From a virus: a DNA stretch of 56,474 nucleotides. The stretch covers positions 1 through 56,474 of IMG/VR virus record IMGVR_UViG_3300006737_000004. One strand, 5' to 3'. The notes beneath the pieces are model-generated. The model saw only the letters and a list, made by a program, of their open reading frames with translations. It had not been told where the DNA came from and ran no database searches. Positions 7,739 through 15,500 of this stretch are shown in pieces; positions within the stretch are counted from its first letter, which is position 1, and each line of letters opens with the position of its first letter. A program made the translations under genes and the position numbers.

Positions 7739-9342
7739 GCAGCCATATCTCCTTGTACATACGGAACATCTTCCGTTAAGATAGTTGTATCAGGATCGTA
7801 ATATACTGACCCTGCGTGACCCAACTTAGCAAATGGACGATTCTTATCCACAATAAAGTTGGTAGTGTTCTGAAGAATCTCATCTTCTGATTCAACATCA
7901 CGTTCAATCTTTACACATATAATTGCTTCCTCTTCAAGTGATGCAGCATACTTTGTCCTACCATCATCGTTGACCTGTGATATAAAGATCACACCAATGT
8001 TCAGCTCCTTTGATAACTGAGCCATCCGTGAACCTAAAGTGGTGAGGGTACTGGTAGCGCCATCAACACCAGAGTTAGACAAGTAAGCCAACCGTTGTAC
8101 GTGATCGACAAACACATAGTCTGCACCGAATACAGTGGCAGCAGTACGTGTGTGGTCTAGCAGCTTGAGAGGGTCATCATGTGAACGCATCTCAAACACA
8201 ATGGTACGATTGTTCTCTGTGTCTGCTGCTATCTGACCTGCTTTGATTACCTCTTCGATAGAGACATTGTTGGCACGAGCATCATCATCTGTACGGACAT
8301 TACAACCAAGGTGGTAGGTTGCCATAGCCCTATAGGTAGTAGACTTCATCTCTTCCATATGAAGCAATGCAATCTTTGTCTCAGGATCACGAAGCAAACC
8401 AGTCTCAAAGTATCTGATTACCTCAGTCTTACCTGTACCCCTTGGCGCTTTGATGAACGTCACTCCACCCTTAACCATGCCCCTGATCTTATCATCAAGA
8501 CCTGAGTGACCTGTTGGGGTATACTCGTAGGGGTTTTCATTACGGATAGCTGCTTCCACATCCTGATCTGAGATGAAGAAGTTGTCAGGGGAATACTTCT
8601 GAGGCTTCATAGCTGCCCACATCAAGTCCTTACCATCACCTGCAGTCAGGAAGTCATTGGCATCCTTGTGCTTAGACATAGGTACATAGAAGAACTTGTC
8701 AGGTATGGTAGAGTAGATCTTATCTGCTGCAGCTTTACCTGCTGTATCTAACTCCCCTGCATAGATAACGTTCTCGAAAGAGTTAAGATACTCGTAGTTC
8801 TTTTGCAGGAACTTCTCACCAATAGATGCACTAGGCAAAGACTTGACAGGAAATTTCTCACCAAGGATTTCATACAGACTTGCTGCATCAAACTCACCCT
8901 CGGTAAGGTACAGTCGTTTACTTGTACCTGCATTGAACTCAGGCCCAAACAGGTGGGTCATCCCTAGTCCAGTGTCCTTGACCCAAGTCTTAGACTTATC
9001 ATTGAAAGCCCTGTACTTGGTTGTGTGTGGGTACTTGTAGGCGTAGCGTATAGGCTCACCATTCTCGCCAAGCTGTATCTGTATACCATACAACTGGCAT
9101 ACGTCAGGCTTGATACCCCTGATACCTTCGTAAGTACCAGACTTAACAGGTATGTCCATTATGTTTATCCTTTCCTTTACTGGATATTGATCTTTAACCC
9201 AATCAAATGTAGGCTCGGAACTAGGGTAGGAGTTGCCGCAACTGTGACAAAACCCATACCCCTCATCATTCCAATTAAACGCATCACTTGAACCACAGTC
9301 CTCAAAGGGACATGCCAAGTGGGGTGTATCTCCTTCAGCCAT
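7735..9342 (-). CDS. Bifunctional primase-helicase (T7 gp4-like)
   Basis: 535 aa. The N-terminus has a zinc finger (C11, C16, C32, C35) for template recognition. A TOPRIM segment (LTEGEFDAASL) follows near residue 150. A DnaB-type helicase core carries Walker A APRGTGKT near residue 300 and later a Walker B (ADYVFVDHVQR) and an SQ-containing motif. The enzyme unwinds DNA 5' to 3' as a hexamer and makes primers. It starts a tightly packed run with Pol I (4-bp overlap). Length is close to T7 gp4 (566 aa). Confidence 0.95.
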   Translation of the reverse strand: MAEGDTPHLACPFEDCGSSDAFNWNDEGYGFCHSCGNSYPSSEPTFDWVKDQYPVKERINIMDIPVKSGTYEGIRGIKPDVCQLYGIQIQLGENGEPIRYAYKYPHTTKYRAFNDKSKTWVKDTGLGMTHLFGPEFNAGTSKRLYLTEGEFDAASLYEILGEKFPVKSLPSASIGEKFLQKNYEYLNSFENVIYAGELDTAGKAAADKIYSTIPDKFFYVPMSKHKDANDFLTAGDGKDLMWAAMKPQKYSPDNFFISDQDVEAAIRNENPYEYTPTGHSGLDDKIRGMVKGGVTFIKAPRGTGKTEVIRYFETGLLRDPETKIALLHMEEMKSTTYRAMATYHLGCNVRTDDDARANNVSIEEVIKAGQIAADTENNRTIVFEMRSHDDPLKLLDHTRTAATVFGADYVFVDHVQRLAYLSNSGVDGATSTLTTLGSRMAQLSKELNIGVIFISQVNDDGRTKYAASLEEEAIICVKIERDVESEDEILQNTTNFIVDKNRPFAKLGHAGSVYYDPDTTILTEDVPYVQGDMAA

Positions 9343-9553
9343 TCTTATCCTTTCCTCGTTGTCTTTCCTCTTTTGTCATTGGTCTGATGTAAGGTACTAC
9401 CTTACCTGAGTTCCAACGTTTAGCTTCCTCTTCTGCTTCGTCCAGATTATTGAACACCCACACCTTATGGTCTTCTGTCCAAGGGTTCTCCTTACGGACA
9501 TAAGTAAACTCACCTAGTTCAATCTCAATCTCTACTACATAGGGCATCTTCAA
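9335..9553 (-). CDS. Hypothetical protein, 72 aa
   Basis: Unrecognised small protein that is mostly acidic, then basic at its C-terminus (KEERQRGKDKNG). Beta-like N-terminus (VVEIEIELGEFTYV), a WVFNNLDEAEEEAKRWN helix. A second in-frame ATG two codons in is equally plausible as start. It overlaps the primase-helicase by 8 bp and the zinc-ribbon gene upstream by 29 bp. Translation is therefore probably coupled to the replisome genes. Confidence 0.6.
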   Translation of the reverse strand: MKMPYVVEIEIELGEFTYVRKENPWTEDHKVWVFNNLDEAEEEAKRWNSGKVVPYIRPMTKEERQRGKDKNG

Positions 9554-9704
9554 GAACCTCCTCTAAAATATAACCTTTGGGCCAACAATCGCAGTGAGAT
9601 ATTCTATGACCCCCTGATCCACCGTGGGTATTTTTCTTGCTGCAGGTAGGGCATACAAACCAAAGCTTATTACCCTGCCTAGTTACTTCAAATGTTGGCA
9701 TCAT
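9525..9704 (-). CDS. Zinc-ribbon small protein
   Basis: 59 aa from the ATG at 9702-9704, which has GGAG eight bases upstream. Four metal ligands can be read as CPTC in the first half and H/C residues in HRISHCDCWP in the second. This is a one-domain zinc ribbon with a short acidic helix after it. Similar stand-alone ribbons are frequent in phage early regions, sometimes binding nucleic acid or RNA polymerase. Nothing here tells the partner. It overlaps the 59-aa gene upstream by 17 bp. Confidence 0.65.
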   Translation of the reverse strand: MMPTFEVTRQGNKLWFVCPTCSKKNTHGGSGGHRISHCDCWPKGYILEEVLEDALCSRD

Positions 9705-9867
9705 GTGTATCACTCCTATCTAGTTCTGTCTCTAGACCAGCTTTGACTAGGGATACAAAGCCCACGTTAAAGATAGCCATGAAAGTCTCTGGGTCACACT
9801 CGACTTGTAGTGTAGCTGAACCATCTTCATGCTCTTCGATCTCTGTTATTTTTACTTCACTCATCAT
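9688..9867 (-). CDS. Small conserved-looking phage protein, 59 aa
   Basis: A continuous 60-codon frame on the minus strand fills the only apparent gap between the zinc-ribbon and thyX genes. The product runs from MMSEVKITEIEEHEDGSA through a hydrophobic FMAIFNVGFVSLVKAGL segment to an acidic tail. The pattern, a short strand then a helix ending VxAG(L/I), resembles small proteins I have seen in many marine phages. The start overlaps the thyX stop in an ATGATGAGTGA arrangement, with GGAG upstream. It is acidic and probably cytosolic. Function unknown. Confidence 0.7.
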   Translation of the reverse strand: MMSEVKITEIEEHEDGSATLQVECDPETFMAIFNVGFVSLVKAGLETELDRSDTHDANI

Positions 9868-10657
9868 TCACTCTCCCTTTAGCTAGTGCCATCCATGACA
9901 CAGGAAATAGCTCATGCATCTTAACACTGATCTGATTAGCAACCTCTTGTGTCTCAGCTTGAGTGTCACTGGCACAACGCAGTAGGCACATATCAGAGAA
10001 GGCATCCAGTGATCCTGACCAGTACCATTCGGTCATTGTAGACTGTGGCAGTACCATACGTGCCTGTTCTGGGCAGACACCAACTTCTAGTAAACTCCTG
10101 TAAGTTGAAAGCACTTCTTCTGTGTGCAGGTAATCAACTTCTTGAGCCACAGAAAATTCGGGTACATGCTCACCTTCTTTGTACTCTATTCCCGCTTCAG
10201 GACCAACAGTTTCGTTCCAGTAATCTTTTATGTGCTTGAGATTATAAGCATCTATATATTCAAGGGGGATAGTTCCCTCACTACCCTGCTTCTTATCCTT
10301 AGACTTACCACGCCACACATCAGGTACATAAAACTCAGGCTCATCATCTACATACCTACGACTAATCTCATTCCATCGTAGGAACTTGTGCTTGACTAGC
10401 TGTCGTGCTACAAACATTGGTGCTTTGACATGGAAGGTAGCAAAGGCATGACCGAAGGGTGACATATGTTTGTGCTTGGCTAAGTAACGGATCAGCTTGG
10501 TATCATGGTCAGATAGTCGCTGCTCTAGTACATCTAAGTTACCCTCTCCGTCTACCTCTGCCCAATCCCATTCACTCTGCTTACCAAAGCTGACCCTAGC
10601 TGCGTTTACAACAGACAGGTCACTGCCCATGTGGTCTATGTATGTTGCTGTAATCAT
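9857..10657 (-). CDS. thyX: Flavin-dependent thymidylate synthase ThyX
   Basis: 266 aa. It converts dUMP to dTMP with FAD and methylene-tetrahydrofolate. The ThyX core motif, usually RHR-x7-S, reads KHKFLRWNEISRRY (about residues 88-101). The two Arg are Lys but the His, Ser and following RR are kept, as in a sub-group of phage ThyX. N-terminal NAARVSFGK and HMSPFGHA are also typical, and the C-terminal QARMVLPQS carries the nucleotide-binding Arg. It works with the RNR and MazG to supply dNTPs. It overlaps the 70-aa gene upstream by 4 bp. Confidence 0.95.
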   Translation of the reverse strand: MITATYIDHMGSDLSVVNAARVSFGKQSEWDWAEVDGEGNLDVLEQRLSDHDTKLIRYLAKHKHMSPFGHAFATFHVKAPMFVARQLVKHKFLRWNEISRRYVDDEPEFYVPDVWRGKSKDKKQGSEGTIPLEYIDAYNLKHIKDYWNETVGPEAGIEYKEGEHVPEFSVAQEVDYLHTEEVLSTYRSLLEVGVCPEQARMVLPQSTMTEWYWSGSLDAFSDMCLLRCASDTQAETQEVANQISVKMHELFPVSWMALAKGRVNDE

Positions 10658-10866
10658 TTTGTTGGCCTCGCTTTAGGTCTGATAGACTTTGAAATAATAT
10701 TACTCTGATTACACTGAGCCATTGCCCCACGATCCATTGGGTATAGGGTGTCGTGAATAGGCGTGAGGGCATCACTACATCTTTCATGGCTAGTATAAAG
10801 TATCTTAGACTGAAGTGGTTCACCTGCAAGGGTGTATGTCAGTATCATTACTGTGAAGTATTCCAT
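10654..10866 (-). CDS. Hypothetical protein with C-terminal RPKARP motif, 70 aa
   Basis: Unrecognised. The first part is beta-like (EYFTVMILTYTLAG) and the product has Cys at SHERC and AQCNQ. The last residues are SIRPKARPTK. The same RP(K/R)(A/S)RP string is found in four late, virion-type proteins of this genome. Its presence at the end of an early protein is unexpected. The gene overlaps thyX by 4 bp, with an ATGA junction. A second frame over the same bases is a shadow. Confidence 0.6.
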   Translation of the reverse strand: MEYFTVMILTYTLAGEPLQSKILYTSHERCSDALTPIHDTLYPMDRGAMAQCNQSNIISKSIRPKARPTK

Positions 10867-10876
10867 CTGTCAACTC

Positions 10877-11086
10877 CTAAAAATCTTCTTCTGCATCACC
10901 AAAGAGTTCATTCCACTCTTCACTGGTGATACCTGTCTTTATAAACTCCATCTCATCTGGTGTCAAGTTTGGCATTGCATCTTGTATCAGTGACCCCCTT
11001 TCCCAATCAGTAATCTGTTCTCTAGTCACGTCAATGTCTAGGGTGTTCTTCTTACCTGACAAAGGGCTTGTCCTAGTTAGCTTCAT
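10877..11086 (-). CDS. Conserved phage protein of unknown function, 69 aa
   Basis: The product begins MKLTRTSPLSGKKNTLDIDV and ends with an acidic tail; in between lies the string NLTPDEMEFIKTGIT-x-EEW. I recognise this layout from many phage early regions but know of no tested function. It is acidic and helical with an N-terminal beta hairpin. It overlaps the 45-aa basic gene upstream by 14 bp. It probably belongs to the transcript that also carries thyX. Confidence 0.7.
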   Translation of the reverse strand: MKLTRTSPLSGKKNTLDIDVTREQITDWERGSLIQDAMPNLTPDEMEFIKTGITSEEWNELFGDAEEDF

Positions 11087-11210
11087 CTTTATCTCCTTTA
11101 TGCTTTTGCTTACGGGTTGTCAACGGTTTCTTTTTGTTCGGTATAGCTTGAGGTTTATACTTAGGTTGCCTCAAGTCTTTTGCCATAGGGTTCTTAATGT
11201 AACCTTTCAT
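11073..11210 (-). CDS. Small very basic protein, 45 aa
   Basis: A 46-codon frame. The product starts MKGYIKNPMAKDLRQPKY and is almost a third Lys and Arg. Short basic proteins with NPMAK-x-LR-x-(P/S)-(K/R)-Y are found in many phages next to the family encoded just downstream. That supports a real gene. It overlaps the downstream gene by 14 bp and the upstream 59-aa gene by 17 bp. A nucleic-acid binding role is plausible from composition only. Confidence 0.65.
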   Translation of the reverse strand: MKGYIKNPMAKDLRQPKYKPQAIPNKKKPLTTRKQKHKGDKDEAN

Positions 11211-11373
11211 TTGTCCACTTGCTCCTTGCTTCCTCAAGAGCTAAATTAAATTCTGCGTTGTCTGCCAGAAAATCCAAGAGGTCTGCTAACTCATCTGCAT
11301 AGTCATCATACAGACCACCCTCTCTAAAGATGCTTGCCCATCTCCTAAAAGATTCAGGGGGTATCATTCTCAT
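11194..11373 (-). CDS. Small acidic helical protein, 59 aa
   Basis: A 60-codon frame directly after the integrase. The start codon forms an ATGA overlap with the integrase stop, and AGGAG lies about 8 bases upstream, good evidence that it is translated. The product (RRWASIFREGGLYDDYADELADLLDFL in the first half) is acidic, helical and Leu/Asp-rich. The small size and location behind an integrase bring an excisionase to mind. However, excisionases are usually basic winged-helix proteins and this is acidic, so I make no such call. Confidence 0.7.
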   Translation of the reverse strand: MRMIPPESFRRWASIFREGGLYDDYADELADLLDFLADNAEFNLALEEARSKWTNERLH

Positions 11374-12254
11374 TCTCTTTCTCTCCTTTCTAGTGCAGAC
11401 TTAGCTGCTTTTAAACTGAACTTGTTGTATGGGTTAAGGCTACTCACATTCTTATGCCCTGTCACAGATTGAATTGCAAGGTGGTCTACCTCACTCTCAA
11501 TCATCTGAACAATAGCAGTCTTACGTAAGTCACCCACCTGTAGTTCATCAGGTAGCCCTGCAATAGCCTTAACTTCTCTGAGTGCATGGGTCATCTGAAT
11601 AACTGTCATCGGTCTGTAGACTGTACCCTGTGGCCTGTGATGGGGTACTACAAATGGTTGGAAACTCCAGTCCTGTTCCTGTTGCACTAGCATCTCGTAC
11701 AGATTATCAGGGATAGGTAGTTCCACTGTAGCACCACGCTTGGTTTGAGTTATTGTTACCTGCTTGTTCTCAAGGTCAACATCTTCCCATAACAAATTAC
11801 GTATGTCAATTGGACGTTGACCCCACTCATAACACATCAGCACAATCAGTCCAATGTTTCTCCACTCAAACTTTGTGAAGGCTACATCTAAGAACGACAT
11901 GACTTGACTGTGTGTCCAGACGACAGATCGTGGAGTGCTGCTACGTTTCTTTACTCGTGCCATTGGGTTGTACGGTATGTAGTCCAACGAAACTAGGTAG
12001 TTCATGAGTACCGAAAAGATACGAGCGCAGTGGTTGGCGTTAGAGGTTGAAGTTTCTAGCTCCCAGATATCATACATCTCAGTACACATAACGACATTGA
12101 TATTCTTAATGCTGATATTACCGAGTATCCTACCCATGATAGGCATTGAGCAGAACGAATGCATCTTATTTTCGTAGCCCTTTTGTGAAGAAGCTGCGAG
12201 TGATGCAAACTGTCTACTGTTCAAGTATCTTTCTGTTGCTGTTCTAAGTCTCAT
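11370..12254 (-). CDS. int: Tyrosine recombinase / phage integrase
   Basis: 294 aa with an N-terminal SAM-like core-binding domain (about 1-100) and a catalytic domain. Catalytic residues: Arg147 (QRPIDIR), Lys173 in the beta-hairpin, Arg244 (GDLRKTA), His267 (TGHKN) and nucleophile Tyr276 (LNPYNKF). The usual His of H-x-x-R is Gly here, a tolerated variant. It would insert the phage into a host attachment site. It lacks an obvious arm-binding domain. Its promoter region (12255-12374) carries two ACTTAAGT palindromes shared with the late promoter. No adjacent tRNA fragment is visible. Confidence 0.92.
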   Translation of the reverse strand: MRLRTATERYLNSRQFASLAASSQKGYENKMHSFCSMPIMGRILGNISIKNINVVMCTEMYDIWELETSTSNANHCARIFSVLMNYLVSLDYIPYNPMARVKKRSSTPRSVVWTHSQVMSFLDVAFTKFEWRNIGLIVLMCYEWGQRPIDIRNLLWEDVDLENKQVTITQTKRGATVELPIPDNLYEMLVQQEQDWSFQPFVVPHHRPQGTVYRPMTVIQMTHALREVKAIAGLPDELQVGDLRKTAIVQMIESEVDHLAIQSVTGHKNVSSLNPYNKFSLKAAKSALERRERE

Positions 12255-12274
12255 AAAACCTCCTACTTATGTAT

Positions 12275-12357
12275 ACTTAAGTAGTTTATTATCTTAGAAA
12301 TAATAATTACTTTAGTATACTTAAGTATTAGTTATACTATATACACACAGATGTCAA
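12275..12357 (-). promoter_or_regulatory. Integrase promoter TTGACA-N15-TATAAC with two ACTTAAGT operators (P5)
   Basis: On the minus strand TTGACA lies at 12357-12352 and TATAAC at 12336-12331, with a 15-bp spacer. The palindrome ACTTAAGT follows at 12319-12326, inside AGTATACTTAAGTATT. It occurs again at 12275-12282, inside GTATACTTAAGTA. The promoter lies about 80-100 bases before the integrase ATG. Operators just downstream of a -10 box are well placed to block RNA polymerase. The same combination occurs upstream of the late operon. Confidence 0.75.
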
Positions 12358-12374
12358 GTACCTGTGCTAAATTG

Positions 12375-13352
12375 TCACATGAACCTCTTGTTCCACACCC
12401 TGTTAGCATAGTTATCAAGGTAACTATTGTACTGACTAGCGTCCTCAATCTGGCACTCTTCCATCAAGCTGTACGATGTGAACCCATAAGTCTGAAGCAA
12501 CTCTGCTACTTCTTCTGGATAGTTACAGATGATATCGAGCAGATCATCCTTGTCTTTATTATCATAACTCCAAGATCCAGAAGTAACCTTCGTCTTATAC
12601 GGGTATGACCAAGAGCTATCAATGACCGATGGATCACGGGTAAACACTAGCTTAGACCAGTCAGCAGCAAGTAGTGCAGTCACTAAAAGGTCAAGGTATT
12701 CAAGGTCTTGCGTCTCGTTCTTAGTGTGCTGACCGTAGTAACCCACACTGATATTGGTACACTCAGAGATTGTATAAGAGTACTCATTGCTGTCAGTGTA
12801 TGAACCACCATCGTCTCCCTTAAGTTGTGGAAGTCCAAGGGCATCCGAGAAAGATTTAGCAAAGGCATCGGAGCAAGTACGCAATCCCATCTGGTGTGTA
12901 ACAATAGACTTGTCACCGTACCTGTCGAAGGATATCACTGAGTCGATCTGTTGCAACCAATCAGGGTCATCGAACACAAGAGCAGCACTACCCCTGCAAC
13001 CAATCTCCTCTGCTGCATGGACAACATAGACACCCTCAATACCATGTTCAATCATACACAACAGGATGTACACACCAGTTGTACAGTCTGCACCAAGACA
13101 GTTGGAAGTCTTAGGGTCTGCTACAGACACAACCTCATTCATCACAATCAACTGTTGCATACCCTCAGAGTTATGCACTGTGTCATGGTGTGCAGCAAAG
13201 CACAGGTTAGGCTTGTCACCCACCTTGAGGATATAGTTACCGTGGATATCTGGCACACCAAAGGTAGGTTCCAGAAACCGTTCACAAAATTCTCGCTGCG
13301 TCTGTGTACCCTCAGGTCTTTTGTAACGCAGCATTTCTATTAGGCTATACAT
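12375..13352 (-). CDS. Zinc metallopeptidase of the M20/M28/M42 clan
   Basis: 325 aa. The two-metal ligand set of this clan is complete. AAHHDT supplies His55 and Asp57, LGADC supplies bridging Asp89, and HAAEEIG supplies Glu115/Glu116. SFDRYG supplies Asp143 and YYGQHT supplies His209. These enzymes are aminopeptidases or carboxypeptidases acting on small peptides. It has no signal peptide, so it acts in the cytosol. A C-terminal extension (about 220-325) is not part of the core. Such genes are uncommon in phages. It lies just upstream of the integrase promoter and overlaps the Cys-rich gene by one to three bases. Confidence 0.8.
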   Translation of the reverse strand: MYSLIEMLRYKRPEGTQTQREFCERFLEPTFGVPDIHGNYILKVGDKPNLCFAAHHDTVHNSEGMQQLIVMNEVVSVADPKTSNCLGADCTTGVYILLCMIEHGIEGVYVVHAAEEIGCRGSAALVFDDPDWLQQIDSVISFDRYGDKSIVTHQMGLRTCSDAFAKSFSDALGLPQLKGDDGGSYTDSNEYSYTISECTNISVGYYGQHTKNETQDLEYLDLLVTALLAADWSKLVFTRDPSVIDSSWSYPYKTKVTSGSWSYDNKDKDDLLDIICNYPEEVAELLQTYGFTSYSLMEECQIEDASQYNSYLDNYANRVWNKRFM

Positions 13353-14920
13353 TATTTATTTTCCTTTCTGCAAGAAGTATCTTTGTCATTTTTGTACCAC
13401 ACACCTTTAACACAATGCCAAAGATCGTCATCAATCTCTTCTGTAGAGACAACCTCACCATCCTCAGTGGTACACATAAGGTTATTGGGGTACACTTCAC
13501 AGTCCCACTCTGACCGAAAGTAGTGTCTGTCATAGGTCTTGGGATCAATATGCTCTCCATCATACTCACACCATAATGTATCCTCTTCTTTCCAGTACTC
13601 ATCATCAGAGGAGCAGTAAACAAACTCATCCCTATACTCAACAGCAATTCTGGATACTCTCTCACACCTGACAGAACCATTGTACAGGTAGTACGCATCC
13701 GTAGCTTCACTCTCATGGTACGACTGACCTTCATACTCACAGTAGAAGTGGGTATCGTTGTGGCAACTCTCGCAGTAGTGGTTGTCAGTACACTCCGAGT
13801 AATAGTAGTCATCCTCGCACAAACCTTCACCACACTCACAACAGCGGTATTCGTAATCATTAAGAACACCCCTGTATGTACTGGCATCTACCTCACCATC
13901 ACGAGAGACTACTAGGTGAGTACCATTGTCATAGAGTTTCTGCGGACAGGGGTCAAGGTAGGGTGCAATGAAACCCTCACCATCTCCGTAGGGGATACGC
14001 TTGAGCCTAGCACCTTCCCAATCTGCACTAAGGGAGTAACCCTTACCTATCATATGATTGTGGATGAAGTCAAGTGCTTGCTCTGATACACCATAGATCG
14101 GCCCTGCACTGGGAGTTTCCCCCTCGTTGAGATAGACCACACAACGTGCAGCGATGTCTCCATTCTGGTCAGTTGCATAGATAACTTCAAAGTCACCACT
14201 TGCATACGCTGTAACTGGATGAACTGGTAGGTCATCGAAGTCATACCGCATACAACTGTGTGAACTGTGCTTTCTATTACAAGAAGTGTGGATATTCTCT
14301 GCAGGTGATTGTCTCCCTGAGTAAGCAAGTGTAAATGCATCTGCCTCCTGTGATACATGAAGGTTGAAATCCCGCTCTGCAAACTCCTGCAAGAACTTAT
14401 CAACAAGAGATATAATGTTCTTATGTGGAAGCTCAGGGAACATGGCAGAGAACGCACGTCCTGGACGCATGGCAACCTGCCTGTCATCATCACGTTGTTG
14501 CTGAGTAAGGTATACAGCTACCTTACCTGATGCAATCTTTGACCGCATGGGTTGAAAAGCACGAAGCCTATACATCCACTTGAGGTTATCTATCTCAATT
14601 TCTAACTCGTATCGAAACTGATGGTCAAGCCAGTTGAACAGACGTTCATCCTGACGAAACCAATGATCGTACTCGTTGTACTTACCCCAACCACGCAAGA
14701 CCAAATCGTTCTCATCCTCATCAGTCTCGTACACACGCTTGGCAATGAAGCCATTGGTACGTACATCAGGTTGAATGAAGTACTCACTACCGTTGTCCAG
14801 TTTGATAGTACCTGCATTAAAGTTACCATTCATGGGGCGATAAGGTTTGTGCATAGTGATCGCACTCTTTATCTCCAAGGGTATGTGCTGTTCATTCACT
14901 GGCATAAAATCATAAGCCAT
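13352..14920 (-). CDS. Large hypothetical protein with Cys-rich zinc-binding C-terminal half
   Basis: 522 aa, no family recognised. The N-terminal 300 residues are a mixed alpha/beta region. From about residue 345 there is a dense run of paired cysteines (RCCECGEGLC, SECTDNHYCESCH, FYCEYEG, WCEYDGEH) that looks like several zinc knuckles. It is also rich in Tyr, Asp and Glu. It could bind nucleic acid or ribosomes, but nothing proves it. AAGGAG precedes the ATG. It is separated from the upstream HTH gene by a short hairpin-bearing gap. Confidence 0.75.
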   Translation of the reverse strand: MAYDFMPVNEQHIPLEIKSAITMHKPYRPMNGNFNAGTIKLDNGSEYFIQPDVRTNGFIAKRVYETDEDENDLVLRGWGKYNEYDHWFRQDERLFNWLDHQFRYELEIEIDNLKWMYRLRAFQPMRSKIASGKVAVYLTQQQRDDDRQVAMRPGRAFSAMFPELPHKNIISLVDKFLQEFAERDFNLHVSQEADAFTLAYSGRQSPAENIHTSCNRKHSSHSCMRYDFDDLPVHPVTAYASGDFEVIYATDQNGDIAARCVVYLNEGETPSAGPIYGVSEQALDFIHNHMIGKGYSLSADWEGARLKRIPYGDGEGFIAPYLDPCPQKLYDNGTHLVVSRDGEVDASTYRGVLNDYEYRCCECGEGLCEDDYYYSECTDNHYCESCHNDTHFYCEYEGQSYHESEATDAYYLYNGSVRCERVSRIAVEYRDEFVYCSSDDEYWKEEDTLWCEYDGEHIDPKTYDRHYFRSEWDCEVYPNNLMCTTEDGEVVSTEEIDDDLWHCVKGVWYKNDKDTSCRKENK

Positions 14921-14945
14921 GTGTTACTCCTTTCGTTAAGGTTGC

Positions 14946-14970
14946 TCACCCCAATACTAGATCAGGGTGA
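14946..14970. other. Short hairpin between HTH and Cys-rich genes
   Basis: TCACCC (14946-14951) and GGGTGA (14965-14970) form a 6-bp stem with a 13-base loop. It sits in the 57-base gap after the HTH gene stop. There is no T-run on the transcribed strand, so it is not a classic terminator. The same CACCC/GGGTG stem type is found at 5301-5334 and 16880-16903. Confidence 0.4.
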
Positions 14971-14977
14971 AGTTATG

Positions 14978-15472
14978 TTACTGCAACAGTCTTCCCACCG
15001 ATTGTACAAAAGTATCAATGCGCTGAGACTGCTCACGTTTCTGCTCTTTGAGATCCTCAATCTGACCACGCAAGTCCATGAGCAGTGCCTTCAAGTCACC
15101 ATTCTCATTCTTGACCATGCGATAGTTTCTATTCACTGCCTTGGGTGTGACCTGAGCCGTTATCATATTGAAACCACGATGCTTGTTGCGATAGCCCAAG
15201 TCTTTACGCCACCCACACACAACAGGTGCACGCACACCATACTTTTCGGTAACCTCATTACCTGTGTGATGCTCATAGTACTGGCACACCTCATGCTTGA
15301 ATGACAGTACATACTTTGGATAAGTGTTAGGAACATACCCAACTCTTGACGCAAGATGAGGTACAGTACTCATCGGAATACCAAAGTTTGCAGATGCCTC
15401 TTTCTGAGTGTGGTTTTCCAGATACTTTACCACTGCGAGACACATTGCGTCAGAATATTTTTTACTAGCCAT
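14978..15472 (-). CDS. Double helix-turn-helix DNA-binding protein with coiled coil
   Basis: 164 aa. Two transposase-type HTH units can be read. The first is QKEASANFGIPMSTVPHLA at about 38-56. The second, at about 92-112, contains TEKYGVRAPVVCGWRK. A linker with basic residues follows, and residues about 125-160 form a Leu/Gln/Glu-rich coiled coil (LRGQIEDLKEQK) that should dimerise it. This is the only protein in the early arm with clear sequence-specific DNA-binding features apart from the integrase. It is thus the best candidate to bind one of the repeated operators. Two hairpins lie upstream. It is not similar to CI or Cro. Confidence 0.7.
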   Translation of the reverse strand: MASKKYSDAMCLAVVKYLENHTQKEASANFGIPMSTVPHLASRVGYVPNTYPKYVLSFKHEVCQYYEHHTGNEVTEKYGVRAPVVCGWRKDLGYRNKHRGFNMITAQVTPKAVNRNYRMVKNENGDLKALLMDLRGQIEDLKEQKREQSQRIDTFVQSVGRLLQ

Positions 15473-15500
15473 GATTTTGTCCTTTCATTCATGGAATACA

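Noticed and set aside
11194-11373. Excisionase next to the integrase
   Set aside because: The gene is real but the product is acidic and lacks a winged-helix pattern; calling it xis would be a guess.
13345-13887. 180-codon frame within the Cys-rich gene
   Set aside because: Shadow of the 522-aa gene; the product is Thr/Arg/Met-rich low-complexity sequence with no ribosome site.
14621-15304. 227-codon plus-strand frame opposite the Cys-rich and HTH genes
   Set aside because: Antisense to two genes that have clear start signals; product lacks any domain sign.
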